From Poronia punctata (taxonomy: Eukaryota > Ascomycota > Sordariomycetes > Xylariales > Xylariaceae): a stretch of DNA of 64,000 nucleotides. Numbering within the stretch: position 1 is the stretch's first letter; every line of letters starts with the position of its first letter. Of this stretch, positions 35,564 to 47,852 are shown one piece after another. The notes beneath the pieces were generated by a model, which saw only the letters and a list, made by a program, of their open reading frames with translations, did not search any database and was not told where the DNA came from. Location: NCBI GenBank assembly GCA_022579005.1, contig MU401483.1, positions 124,001-188,000 on the forward strand. Reading direction: 5' to 3'. The translations under genes and the position numbers were made by a program.

Positions 35564-37021
35564 ATGCAGCAGCCCTTATATTTGTACGCAAGAATGCCAT
35601 GCATAGCAGCAAGATCTGCAGCGCAGGTCTGTATGAGGCACTCCTATGGCTTCGGGGGGAGTACGACCACCTATATAATACGACATGCCTCTTCAAAGGC
35701 CAAGGCGATAAAGTCAACCTCCAGCAGCAAAACCGCCCCGAAACCATTACCTTTCCAGCCGAGGGCTCGTGCAAAGCCGCAACCTGAACCTGAAAAACAG
35801 CATGAGCCACCCAAAAGGTCGACTATGAAAGACCTCGTCCGGGAGCGTTGGATCTACCTCCTCGGATCTGGCGCCGCTGTTCTCTGCCTCGGTTACTTCT
35901 CCGCCAGTCTGATCATGTACTGGCGGAACGAGCCGGCGCCCTGTTTCCCCTTCGGCTGCGAGCCCGAGGCACCGACGGGCAGGCCATCCATCCAATCGCC
36001 CTACGAGTTTGACCTGCACCTCGACAAGTCGGAGCACAGGTTTGGCATCACCAAGCTACGACGGGAACTGAGCTCCACTGCACGAGGCCACGTCCTCGAA
36101 GTTGCTGTCGGAACTGGACGCAACTTCGAATTCTACAATTGGGGTACCGTGACCGAGTCCCTCATGACGCCCGAGGAGCGCGAAAAGGCCAAGGCCAAGG
36201 CTTCCAGTTGGTTGCCGAGCTGGGCGGGCGGTAGTAGTAGTAGTAGTAGTAGTAGTAATAACAACAGGGCCGCCAGCAGGGAAGACGACGGCGCGGTCCG
36301 CAGCTTCACGGGCGTAGATATCTCCCCCGGCATGCTTGATATCGCGCTCCGGCGAATTCGTATAGTCGTGCCACATATGGCTGGTCAGATCCCAAAGAAG
36401 CCATCTTTCGCTATCCTAGCGGCCAAGCAGCACGGCGTCGGCGAAAGGCCCCAAGGCCACGTTGTCTCGTTCTTGTCCGATAGAATACGACTCCTCCAAT
36501 CCGATGTGCAGTCCGGCCTCCCCGCACCTCCGAGCCTGTCTGCATCCTCATCCATACCCGCAGTAGCACCCCAGAAATACGACACGATCCTCCAGACCTT
36601 TGGCCTCTGCAGCGTCCGCGACCCCGTCTCCCTCGTCTCCACCATGGCGGCCTCGCTACAGCCCGAAACGGGCCGTATCCTCCTCCTCGAGCACGGCCGC
36701 AGTATCTGGGACCTCGTGAACGGCCTCCTGGACCGCGGCGCCCGCGGCCACTACGAGCGTTTCGGCTGCTGGTGGAACCGAGATATCGAGGTCATCGTCC
36801 ACGAGGCCGCCCGCCGCGTCCCCGGCCTCGAAGTCCTGCGTCTAGAACGTCCGGGCTGGGTCACCGGAGGCACACACGTAGTCGTTGAGCTGCGTGTGGC
36901 GAGCACCGACGGAAAGAGTAAGGCAGAAGATAAGAATAAGGTGACTAGGTGGGGTTCCATCTTCCCGTCTTTGCTGTCGACTATGAAAGAAGAAGACGAC
37001 GACACTAAGAGAAAAGACTGA
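35564..37021 (+). CDS. OMS1: Oms1-like mitochondrial inner-membrane methyltransferase
   Basis: The protein is encoded by a single exon of 485 residues. The N terminus is Arg/Ser-rich and lacks acidic residues, consistent with a mitochondrial presequence; the second Met (35594, MPCIAARSAAQ) may be the real start. A single membrane helix lies at about 96-119 (WIYLLGSGAAVLCLGYFSAS). The methyltransferase fold follows with motif I VLEVAVGTGRNFEFY from residue 177, motif II TGVDISPGMLDIA, QKYDTILQTFGLCSV and ILLLEHGRS. In yeast Oms1 is an inner-membrane protein with a methyltransferase-like domain, involved in respiratory function. An AGT microsatellite encodes a poly-Ser run inserted between motifs I and II. 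The C-terminal tail is basic and acidic, probably disordered. Confidence 0.85.
   Translation: MQQPLYLYARMPCIAARSAAQVCMRHSYGFGGSTTTYIIRHASSKAKAIKSTSSSKTAPKPLPFQPRARAKPQPEPEKQHEPPKRSTMKDLVRERWIYLLGSGAAVLCLGYFSASLIMYWRNEPAPCFPFGCEPEAPTGRPSIQSPYEFDLHLDKSEHRFGITKLRRELSSTARGHVLEVAVGTGRNFEFYNWGTVTESLMTPEEREKAKAKASSWLPSWAGGSSSSSSSSNNNRAASREDDGAVRSFTGVDISPGMLDIALRRIRIVVPHMAGQIPKKPSFAILAAKQHGVGERPQGHVVSFLSDRIRLLQSDVQSGLPAPPSLSASSSIPAVAPQKYDTILQTFGLCSVRDPVSLVSTMAASLQPETGRILLLEHGRSIWDLVNGLLDRGARGHYERFGCWWNRDIEVIVHEAARRVPGLEVLRLERPGWVTGGTHVVVELRVASTDGKSKAEDKNKVTRWGSIFPSLLSTMKEEDDDTKRKD
36231..36258 (+). repeat. In-frame AGT trinucleotide repeat
   Basis: About nine AGT/TAG units encode consecutive serines inside the Oms1-like protein, between methyltransferase motifs I and II. 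Confidence 0.9.
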
Positions 37022-37861
37022 GACTGCTACCTCGATCATCTTCTCGTTGAAGTCCGCAATTACACTAGTCGGGCTTTGCTTGAGACAGTGAGCATAGCGT
37101 CACTCATGTATTTGTACATACTACCTATACGAATATGTGTATCATAATATGCATATACCTACCTGCATAAGTCCTCACTATCTACACCCTTCAATTGGTC
37201 CACAATTTGTACCGCAATCAAAGGGATAAGTATCAGCGCATTCTTCTGGTCCGTCTCACCTTTTAACTGTGCTTGCATGACAGCTACTGGACAAGTCGCA
37301 GAGGGATTTAAGGTTTTGATCGGAGATTCTTCTGTATTTCTTTCTAGATAAATGGGACTTGAACCGGAATCTTGTTGCCTTTTATTTCCACGTGGTCCCG
37401 TTTTTAACCAACCAAGCGAGTGAAGAGACTAGGGTCAACCTTGCGTCTTCCACGGACCGTATTCGGAGTCGGGGTGTTGTCTTTTTCTTCCCATCATTCT
37501 ACTCGCGACACTCTTGTCTTCCCAGCATAAACATCGTCAAACAGATAATCCGGCGCCTTACACATCCTTCGACGCCCGACAGCGGCCTCGTAGTGTCATG
37601 CGCCACACCCAGTCATCAGGTGTGCCCAATACGTCCTCCCAGAATGTTTATACACGAAGCAGAAAAATCAACAATCGATACGCTCCCATGCTGGATATAA
37701 ACGGCCTTTTCCCCAAGGCTCCATGCGCCCAAACGCCCTCATTTCACCCACGTAAGACAATGAACCGCCCCACAAACGCCGCAAATGCAAAATAACGACT
37801 TTTTGTCTAAGTCTCCACATGACACGAGATGGGTAGACGAAGGTCGGATGGATGACGATGT
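37022..37861. other. Spacer between convergent OMS1-like and GDS1-like genes
   Basis: No gene is supported; open frames in it have no recognisable motif. Confidence 0.45.
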
Positions 37862-39169
37862 TTAAAAATCGTCTAATAACCCGTCTAACTCATCTAGCTC
37901 AATCGTCTCGGGGCTCTTATCCCAATCGAGCATAGCATCTAGCTTGGACCAGCCTTCGGCCTCGCCATCTCTCTTCATGGGAGCCGGTATCGTCAGTGTT
38001 GGACGCATAGCCGGGCTCGTCATGAATGCCATATAAGGGATGAAGCTGGGGAAGAAGGTTCGGTGAGGCTCGCCGAACAGTTGCTCGTGCTGCATACCGT
38101 CATCTATGCCAAGCTGATCTGCCGGTGTTGCAGATAGCAGTCCTCCACTGGCTCGGAGCTGTTGAAGCCCATCGGCTGTCTGCGTGAATTCTTTCTCTTC
38201 CTTTTCCAGAGGTGGCTCTTCCGATTTATGTATCCGCGATAGCGAATAAACAGGTCGGTGCCGGGACGACACTGAGCCTACGGATGACCCCGGAACTGGA
38301 CTCTGACTGCCCTCTTCCATATCCTCAAACTCGGGTGATGAGAGGTCAACCTCGGGCGATAAGCTAAGCTCCCGCCTCCGATCAGCATCGGTATCTTCTG
38401 TGGTAGAGCCCGAGCTTGACAGCGAAGGGGTGACAATGGCACTCCGCTGCACTGCATACGGGTCGGGGAGCGGGAGATGCGGGCACGTGGTCAAATAGAA
38501 GTATGTGCGCCTCGGGTGTACAGTTTCCAGCTCTTTCGTCAGGGGACAAGGAGCTGAGGCGGTCCAGCCAGACCGCTTCATGAAGGTGGCGAGGCGTGAA
38601 GAGATGATAGCGCACGGGTTCGCAGATCTAGATGGAGTTAGCGAACCGAAAGGAAAGGGGCGGGTTCAGGAGACCAAGCGTCGTGGAGGCGAGGGCGGTA
38701 CTTACTGTTGGACTATCGCAACTTTCTCCATCAGGACAGCGGCGAGGTCTTTGACAAGCTGAGGACGATTCCGTGTTTCCTGCAACCGAACGATGACAGC
38801 CTCGACTATCTCGTCATTTATTCCCTCCAGGTCCACGGGCTTCACCTCGGGCAGACTGCTCAAGTCTGACTCGTCGGTTTCTATGGATGAATGGACACCC
38901 GGCGATGGTGGCGGCGTCGGGTCACATTTGGCAGAGCTCACCGTCGCCTTGGAATTAGGGACCGATGCGACAGTTGACGAGGGGGAGTCGTCGTGCGATC
39001 GCTTGAGCTTCTTGCTAACACGGGGTAAGGACTCGGATGCGAGCCTTTGTTTTGACGACATGTTTGTGTTGCTCTGTGTGTTGTTGGCGGTGATTGAGGA
39101 ACGTTGAACGGGGATGTGTATTCCAAGAGATGGAAGGGACAACGATTTGCGACGGGTATTGTATGGCAT
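37862..39169 (-). CDS. GDS1-type winged-helix protein
   Basis: Inferred exons on the minus strand are 38706..39169 and 37862..38627, giving 409 residues. Start chosen at 39169 because MPYNTRRKSLSLPSLGIHIP is a recognisable conserved amino terminus of fungal GDS1-like proteins; an upstream in-frame Met exists at 39196. A predicted winged-helix segment spans about residues 115-205 (IVEAVIVRLQETRNRPQLVKD, then ANPCAIISSRLATFMKRSGW and RRTYFYLTTCPHLPLP). The remainder is disordered and acidic, ending in LDELDGLLDDF, which looks like an activation-type motif. Yeast GDS1 is linked genetically to nicotinate and respiratory growth; the molecular role is unclear. The family call is from remembered motifs. 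Confidence 0.8.
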
Positions 39170-42100
39170 AATGATAGGCGCGCGAGGGAGAAGCATGAAA
39201 GTGCGAGACTACGGTATGTATAATCTTGGGGGGACTTTGTCAGGGGAACCCAATACTCGATTGTCGCATGAATCACGGCAGACCAGGGGGCAATCGTGGG
39301 ACCAGAGACAAGCTTATGAGATGATAGGCTGGGGCAATACCTAATTGAATAGGTACGTATATTGTATTAGAAGCTGAGATGCCTTGAGTTGCAACTATCG
39401 ACTATCATTAAGGAGAGACGAAACAGCCACAGCCAAGGTTCAAGGTCGGGTTCGGATCACGGATCGAGGATCGAAGGGTTGGAACTGGAACTGGAACTGG
39501 AACTTGTAAGATGGAGACCAACAGGGTGTTTTGGACCCTGAAAAAACGGTGGAGAGTGAGGATCAGAAACGATGTCGACGATGGCAAATGTGGTGATCAA
39601 AGGGGTAAGAATAGTCGTCTCTCACAGTTTCAGCCGAGTACCTACACCAGACTATTACATGCCAGATGAAGGATGTAATAGAGAGAAGGAAACCCATGTG
39701 CTCGAACGGCGACAGGGACGGGGTGGCGGGAAAGACAAACAAAAAGCTGGAGCTGGTTTGCTGCTGGGAACTCACCACCGTCCCCAACGCAAGATCCCCC
39801 AATGTCAGGCGAACAGGAAAGAGCAAGGGAAAAAAAAATACCACCAAGTAACCTGCTGGGGGTGCGGGGACACTAGTAATTAGTGCGGTGACATTCAAAC
39901 TGTCCGTGCATAAGAGCGACCTGCACCAAAAGCGTAGGAATTAATGCGCCAGAGAGGACTGTTGGCAAGTACTATTACTAGGCCCTGTTTCTTTACAGGG
40001 AAGTATCCTTGTTATAGGCTTGCCTGTCTGGGAATCAACGTCCAATCAAAGTACAAGCCATTTCATATTTGTTCTAGCTCGAGTCTTGGTACCTAGGAAG
40101 GCACTACCAATGCACAATTCGTCGCCCAAATTTTTGTTTACAAACTTGTACAGGCAAAATACGGTGTATTAGGTTAGCTGCTACCCTACATTCAAGTCTA
40201 CTTCGTGTGTACACGTACTAGAGAATAACCTAACCTCCAACGACCCATCACCAATCTACCTACCCTTTTTTTCAGGGTCTTCTCCTCTGTGTAAGGTAGG
40301 TTTCTATGTGGATTACATTATGAAATCGAAATACCTACATACGTACAGGGCGCCTATTTCCCTCCAGGTTACCTAGGTAATGCTCCGTTTCTCACGGCTG
40401 CTGGAGATTGCAAGAGAACTGGGACGTTTCACGTTTGACTCTACCGAGCAACATGCATCCGTCCGCCTTCTCCCGATTTCGACTTTGCGCAGCCGTGTTT
40501 GTCCATCTTCGGTGAACAAACATTTCCTGCCAATAAGCTGGCGTTGGGGTTAAAAGTGAACAGGTTTCGAGGGAAAAGGCGGTAAAGCACCGCAGACGAG
40601 GTATCAATTTCCTCCAACATACGTACGCCTACAGTAGCCTCCTCGACCAGACCACCCTGACACCCTGACCACCTACCGCATGTAGGCAGGCATCAGTCTA
40701 CCTAGTCTGAACTTGATATGAAGATCACTGTACTCTCGGTAAGGCGCCTGTCCCAACATCTTTCAGGTAAAGTACTGCATGTCGAGGTGCGAATTTATCG
40801 GATGTTTCTTGTGCAGGCCGGATTTTGACGGCCGTTATTGGTTCAACTCATACTTGATCCTCCCAAAACGGAAATGCAAAAGATGACCTAGCTGTGTCAG
40901 TTTCAACTTGGTGCAGGGACTAGAGACTAGGGGGCTTGGGTAACACCAGCTTCCCTGGTGGTTGCATGTCACAGACAAGGTACAGAAGATACCTAGCCCC
41001 TAGGGACCAGGATTACTCATTCCCTCAGTATGCACTCGAAGCGCCGAAATGGCTTATCGTCACTATCGATAGTTGGGATAGGAGCCGATACAACCAGGGA
41101 CAAGTGTAGGTTACAGAATAGCTATTCCCGTCTTATCAGGCTTGTTGACAAAGTAGAAAGCTAGTTGGTTGGACTGACTCGACGAGCGAAAAGAAGGGAC
41201 GAAAAAGACTCAACCCATTCAAATTCCACCCACACAGCAGACTAGGTTAGGGAAGATCGGAAAGAGAGGAAAAGCAAAGAGGCAAGAGGGAATAATGAGG
41301 AGAAGAAAAAAAAAGTTTAAGTGGAGAGAGGTGTCTGCGGGGCGGACGACAGGGGTCACCGCCGTTGACCTTCTTCCCTGCATGTTGACCACTTTGTCGT
41401 TTTATTTTTCTTTTGCGCCTATTTCGCTGCCGAGCGTCCGTCCCGCGGAACCAGCTCATCTCTTTCAAAACACCAAGAGTTCAGGTCAAAATCCGCCACA
41501 GCTTGCATTTCAACAACAGCCGCCCCCGAACAGCATTAAATACCTGGTTTGATTGTCCACATATTGTGTACCATGTCACCCTAGGTATTGCCCGACTGCA
41601 GTAACCTAAGGTACCTACCTCACGATGCCAGATCTGTGTTGTCAGCGGCGAGCTAGATATTTTGGCCCGGGCAACTTGAGGGAGCGAAAGCCCCCAGAGT
41701 GATTTCATATGGTAAGTAAACATGCAATTACAATTGTCATGTACCGACCGCACCAAGACGCCCTTTTCCATTTCTGAGAGATGGTCAGCAAGTCGTAAGC
41801 AGGGTTGCTACCTAGTTGTACTCACCCGCATGAAGGCAACCCAGTGGGGTTATCGATAATTAGATGCCAATGAGCTGAACTGGTAGTCATATTACATATC
41901 AGGCGATCAGCCACCTCCTTGATCCCCAGTGTCTTGTCCTTGTATAAAGAAAAGAAGAGTGAAATAGAATACGTGTAGACGCCGGCTACCTTGAGGAGAG
42001 GTCTTCTCGAATCGTAACCCTTCTATAATTATATTTTTCCGTGTCGTGCACAACCAACAAATTGTGAGGCCGGGCTGCTCTATCTTTGGTCCAGAACCTT

Positions 42101-45100
42101 TACCGCTTTGTTCCGGAATACGGTATCGATCAAATGGAACACTGTGCCATATCTGCCGAGAAGCATCTTACGCACTGTGTAGCACGGAAAGATTGTTCCA
42201 CACTACGTAGTGCGCTAGCCATAACAGGATTGGTACTAGAGCCGGGAACTCAGTCCGGAAATTTGCAGTACTCGGTACTAACCAGAAGGACCAAAACTAA
42301 CCGTCAAGATGGAGCGCTTATCTTGATTAGGTCCTTTTCTCATATGTTTATATGACCAGTCGTGCCAGCCTACTGGGTATGTCTACTTAGGCACAAGTAA
42401 CAAAGTACAAGCATGAGATACTCAGTATCTCAAGTCTATGCAAGGTGGGAAGTTGTTCATCGGCGGCAAGTAGTAGAAAAGAAACAATAAATGTCAAGAA
42501 TCAGATTTGTCAATCCTCCTGCTCTTCCTCCCTCCTCCCCCGCGGTTAGGAACTTCCCCAAACAAACTGTTGGAACCTCATGCTTGGATTGGGCATCTGA
42601 AGAAAGCTACACCCACGTACATGTACGTAAATGTATGTAGGCATGTACCTAGTAGGTGGGTACCTACGCCATAACCCACCTGTACTCCAAATGATATGTG
42701 GGGTTTGCCAGGATTGTGCGTGTCTCACGCGCATGTCAGTTTTTTTTTTTTTTTTTCTCTGTAACCTGAAGTGCCTGTAGCCTCTCGGTACTTGCCCAGG
42801 CCAAAACGGACCATCTCATCTATTACTGGGTTATACAAATCTTTTGATTTCATCATGCCCGTTACCCGCCAACCAGGATCTGCAATCGAGCGTTTTTGCA
42901 TTTCCGTATGAACCATTGAAAGTTGTTGGCAGGACCTACTCGATACGGTACAGGCTATGATCGTTGTCGTGACGATTATTCGGGGTCCAGTTGTGCAAAA
43001 GAAAAAGTGGCGATGTTATGACTGGATTGGTGCGATCTCTCTTGTCCTCTTTCATCCCCCCTCCCCCAGCCTTGCTCAATTGTCTACAGCCGTGACGCAC
43101 ATGAAGTTGATCCCTGGGAACGAAGACGCTGAAACCCCTCAAAACTGGAAATCGTCTTCTCCTTTTACTGACCATACGTAATAAACCGTAGATGCGCGAA
43201 TATGACGAAGCGCTTGTCACACTCCTTGACCTTGTGTAGATACCACACCTCGACTCACTTAGACTTTTTAAAGAGGTTGCGGCTGACTCGGCCAGCCGCG
43301 CCTTGTTTTCGCTCGAGTCAACTGGCGCTTCCAATTCCACGTGTACTTTAATAGGCTCCAGCTACTGTGTTGTTATGTGTAAAAGGAACTTTCCTACAAA
43401 ATTCGGGAATTTTTCTTAATTTCCCTGGGCTAGTTATAAACAGATGTATGGTATCTGTATACCCTACATGTAGGTATTTTGCACGTATGCGCAACCCACG
43501 CTCACGATTCCGGTCAGTCTATCCTGTCTATCGCTCAGCGGCCAGGCACCTAAGCAGCGCAGCAGTCATATATATTTATATTCATCATGAACCCTATAAT
43601 CAACTACCTCTCTCTCTTAAAAATAAATCATAACAACGTCACAGTGCCGCATCTCGGTTTAGGTTTGTCCTGCAAGATATACCTAAACCAATCCTCCAAT
43701 CCACTCACACATACATACATTATACATATACTCGAGTCAAAAGGCGAAGGATTACATCATCACCGAGACTACCTCTGAAACGGCTCAAGTAGCCGCGAAA
43801 ATGTAAATGAATGGATCCCCCAAGCTAAGATTAGGTAGCTTTAGCTCCCGGCTTATTTTCTGTTCGTAGTCGGCGTTTTTGTAATTAGGTAGCTTTGAAT
43901 ATCGACAGAAATAGCACTTCAGGTCCGAGTAAAGTCGGAAGGGGACAAGTGAGAAGACAGGACAAGACAAGCCTTGCACAATAAGATTTAATTTTAATCG
44001 GAGCTGTTTATTTCTTTTAGAGTGTTTTAATCGCCCGTCTCACATGTTACCTGTTAACCGTCCGCCTTTTCTAATCTTCTTATCTAAAGTAGATAACGAC
44101 GCATACCTACCTACACTACACGTAGAATGTGAACGAGAGCGAACAAACGAAACATCCCCACAACGCCCGGGCCGGTGCCTCGGTTTAAAGCTTAAATTTT
44201 GTAAATTTCTTCCCTTTGATGCTCGGGAGAAACCCACCAACCAACACTAGCCTAACGATATGTTATCTGTACTAGACGAAGATATTTACGCTACGCTATT
44301 CAAGCCTTCCCTATTCACGGGCACTTGCTCATTATGGGAATTTTTTGTTATCAGAAAACGCGCGCGCGCGACTTGGCTGAGTCTGCGAGTGAAGCTACCC
44401 TGTAGGTAGGTAATAGGGACACAGAAACGCCATGTTCACAGATACAGAAGGTTTTATTATCGTGACTAAGTATACCTATCTTTATCATTAATAGTTTCCC
44501 ATCGATTCTCTTTACTTGAACGTCCGGGTAGGTTGTGGGTAGGTTGTGGGTAGGTAATGGTTCATCGAAATATTGTCTCGATACCTTGGTGTTTTGTGCA
44601 AAGCTGTCCAGACCTACCCGGAAGGCCACGGGCTTGCCCGGGTGGGTTACTGATACCTAACCGTCCGATGCTTCCGAGGGCTCCGAGCATCCATCTGGCG
44701 CGTGCTAAAAAAGATAATTATATTGGGTTGACTAGAAGTAGAAAAGAGATAAGACAATCCCACGTGCTTAAGCTTGGCCGGCTTGGTAGTTTAGTCAGCC
44801 TGTTTTATATGTGTATGGTACCGGGCTTTTCCTTGGAAGCGTTCTAAGGTTAGGTAGATGCTATATGCCTATACACCCACGTACACGTCTATGAATCTCG
44901 CAACAAGAAGCTGGAATAATATCGAGAGGTATCTATCAACAAAAGACTGGAGTTGACGTTTCACATGTAGCTTCGTCGGGCGGTGTTTCGCTATGTAATT
45001 CGCTTCTCTGTCGAGAATCAACTAGTCCATTAAGAATAGCGACATGACCGTGTAATGTATATAAGTGATAGCCTCATTTCTTCCCCAAGGTATGCCCTCG

Positions 45101-45370
45101 TAACCCCTTCTCGGAAATAGGTAATTAGGCGCCGTAACTGGTCCCGGGTATAGTGAACGAAGTCCTGCTTCGTTACAACAAAAATGACACCATATACTCT
45201 TTTTCCATGATGACATAACCTCTCGGCCGCCCCAGCCGTAGCCCGAGACTGACACCTGTGAAAGAAGGAAAATATTAAATGGGATAAGGGAAAACAATGA
45301 ATCGCTGGAATGGATGAGGGGGAAAAAAGAAGTTTTACGACAACCGCCCTTTGTGACTGCTACCGTCCCG
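39170..45370. other. Six-kilobase gene-poor region
   Basis: No gene can be supported with confidence. The stretch contains a GGAACT repeat (39481-39504), many TAGGTA/TACCTA words (around 40200-40390, 42600-42670), a T-run at 42740-42755 and AC-rich microsatellite-like patches. A short minus-strand open frame at 42725-42916 looks protein-like but has no gene context. Confidence 0.45.
39481..39504 (+). repeat. GGAACT hexanucleotide microsatellite
   Basis: Four tandem GGAACT copies are seen in the spacer upstream of the GDS1-like gene. Confidence 0.8.
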
Positions 45371-46258
45371 TCATGTACCGTGGAGGGGTATAAGATCCCT
45401 CTCCTCCTGAGCCCGCACCCTAGCCCATCCCTTATATTTCGGTAGGCAATGTGGGTGCGTCTCCTTGTTGATCCAGGCATGCAGCATGACCTTGAAGCCG
45501 TGGCACGCGTCGACAGAATCCTCGGACATCTAGGTTACATAATTAGCGAGGGCCGATCGAAGGAGGTCGTGGTAGACTTGACTTACAGGGATGAATTCGA
45601 GTCCGGCTTCAGCTGCCCGTTTACAGGAAGTTTCACCGCAGGGTTCTTTGTAGTTTTCTAGGATATTATCTAGAGGGACACTATAGCAATGACAGATACA
45701 GCAGTTAGTATATGAGAAGAGCAAGCTTGAATTAGTCCTAGAAAAAAAAAGGGGGGGGGAGTAGGTGACTTACCGCTTACAACACTGGTAACACAAAGCA
45801 GCCCAGAGATGTCCTTTGTAGTATTTGGTACTCTGCCCGGCAACTGTCGTTTCTGTGCCTAGGTATACCCATCCATCTTCTGGTGTCGTTCGACAAAGGT
45901 GAGGGGGCGGGAGACAGCCGTCCCATTCGACTACCTCTATCTTCTCGGGTTCTTGTGTTTGTTGTTGAGCCTGAGCTTGCACCAGACTTTGTCCGTGATA
46001 AGGTGCTTGTTGTTCCACCTGAGCTTCTCCTTGTCTCGGGTGCTGGTGATAATGCACTTGTTGTTGTTCTTGGACTTGGGCCTGCCCTTGTCCGTGGTTG
46101 GGGTTAAAGTACGAGTAGTACTGGCTCTGTTGATTTGGATAGTAACCCGGTGGGGAAAACTGGCGCACTCGTTCCTGGTAGTGGTAATGACGTCCAGTCC
46201 GAGGATTATAATAGTAATAATTTCGGGGGGCTGGTTGAGGGATTGGATATGGATACAT
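45371..46258 (-). CDS. Unrecognised Tyr/Gln-rich protein with Cys-rich C terminus
   Basis: I do not recognise this protein. Inferred exons on the minus strand are 45774..46258, 45587..45680 and 45371..45529, giving 245 residues with consistent phase (2, then 0). The support is two GTAAGT donors with ATAG and CTAG acceptors, and a strong ATG context (CAAGATGT). The first 105 residues are rich in Tyr, Gln, Pro and His (MYPYPIPQPAPRNYYYYN, later Gln-rich), probably disordered and possibly phase-separating. The second half contains several Cys and His residues: GCLPPPHLC, LCYQCCKR, PCGETSCKRAAEAGLEF and DACHGFKVMLHAW. It could bind metal or form disulphides. There is no signal peptide. It lies in a gene-poor region and may be lineage-specific. 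Confidence 0.6.
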
Positions 46259-47852
46259 CTTGTTCTTTTATGTAATCGTCTTGTATTGTTCTGTAGACCG
46301 TGTTCTGGGCTAACTTTTGTATTTGTCTTCTTTGGTTGGTTCAAATAGGCGAGTTATATAAACATTTCATCTCGCCTCGGTGGCCCTTGGACATTGTCAC
46401 CGATAATACATTGACTATGTACAGCGGGACAATGGAGGGAACGGGTTTACTGTAGGTAGGTAGGGAGGTAAATGGGACAATGGGAGATGTTCATCTGTCT
46501 ATGTAGCAGCATGGAATTGGCTTCAAACCATTTATATCAAGGTAGGTTCGTGTTTAGGGGTCGCTAGGTAGGTAAGATAGTTCCGGTCACCACGAAACTA
46601 TGGTATAGGACAAACTGGCAGGACAACTTGTTACAGACAACTTCATTGTATGATTGATATTGGAGGCTAACCTGACGATAGTAGTTGGATGTTTGTTCTG
46701 TTTTATCAAACATGATGATACCTCATTCTGTGCCTACCACATGCAACCTACTCTCGTGTGCTATTAGAGACTGGCTTGTGGATGGATAAAAACAGCCACG
46801 CACTGAGCAAATGCAGAGACTGTTACTTACTAGGCACCCAATAGTACTTGCCTTTCTATACACTTGTAGACTTACTTCCACCTTTAAAAATACACGTTAA
46901 TGTTTGCCATGGGTACATGGGTACATGTGCTGTATACATACAGGTACTACCTATTATTTTCTATACATGAACTGTGTCTACATTACCTACATGTTGGTGA
47001 GATTGCTTCTACACGTATCAGCAAGACCTGCTTGTTTACAGTCAGGTACCTTGATATTAGCTAATAACCGTATGTTTACAAAGCTTTGGTCTATACACTT
47101 TCAATTATCAACCTTGCAAGGGCAAAGCTCAGGTAAATGTTTTCCTATACACATATATCATACGTACCTACATGCAGGTAAATTTATATATAAAAACTAC
47201 CTACCTCCTACTACAGATGTACCTACATTCCCAGAAAAACAACAAGATCATGCTGTGATACTATTGGGCAATATAAACCTACCTGTAGTAATAGAGAAAA
47301 CCATGCACCTAATGTACCTAAGGTACCTACGTAGAAGTGCCTACGTAGAAGTACCTACTTTACCCAGGTATGTTATTCTATGCATACCTCGATAGGGCCT
47401 AATGGATAGAGGTCGAAGGTACCAGCCTTCAGCCATGTCGTTGCTAGGTGCCCGACGGGAAATAAACGTACGCTCAGTACATGAGCACGAGTCGAAAACC
47501 GAGAGAGTATATGGTTATTGTAGCTTGAACGACTATGGCTACTGGCTCTGCCTTGTTATGAGAGTTTGTTACGATTTCGGTACTGTAGACGTATATATAT
47601 CACAAAAGACTGAAGGTAGAGTTTTTTTTTTTTAAAAAAAAGGAATCAAGGCCACTCAAAGGCCAATATCATTGCCGGATACTCTCTGCACTTATCATAT
47701 CTCATATAGAGCTGCGGGTTGCAAATTCTAGCAAAGGCAGTCTTGATTACATATGGCTGGGGTTTAAACCGCCAGATTCAAGCTGTCCAGTCACCAATTC
47801 CTAACTTCTAATCCACCAACAAGCCTGTTGCATGTCCCTCTCTTTCGGGCGG
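46259..47852. other. Spacer with abundant TACCTA words
   Basis: No gene is supported. The sequence between 46860 and 47380 is AT-rich with many TACCTACAT/GTAGGTA words; a 163-codon open frame there is of biased, repetitive composition. A T/A homopolymer pair stands near 47621-47641. Confidence 0.45.

Noticed and set aside
45899..46348. Plus-strand hydrophobic frame
   Set aside because: It is the antisense shadow of the Gln-rich orphan gene; the hydrophobic character follows from reversed CAG/CAA codons.
46904..47395. 163-codon open frame on the plus strand
   Set aside because: It consists largely of translated TACCTA/CATGTA repeats with Tyr/His/Cys bias and no family features.
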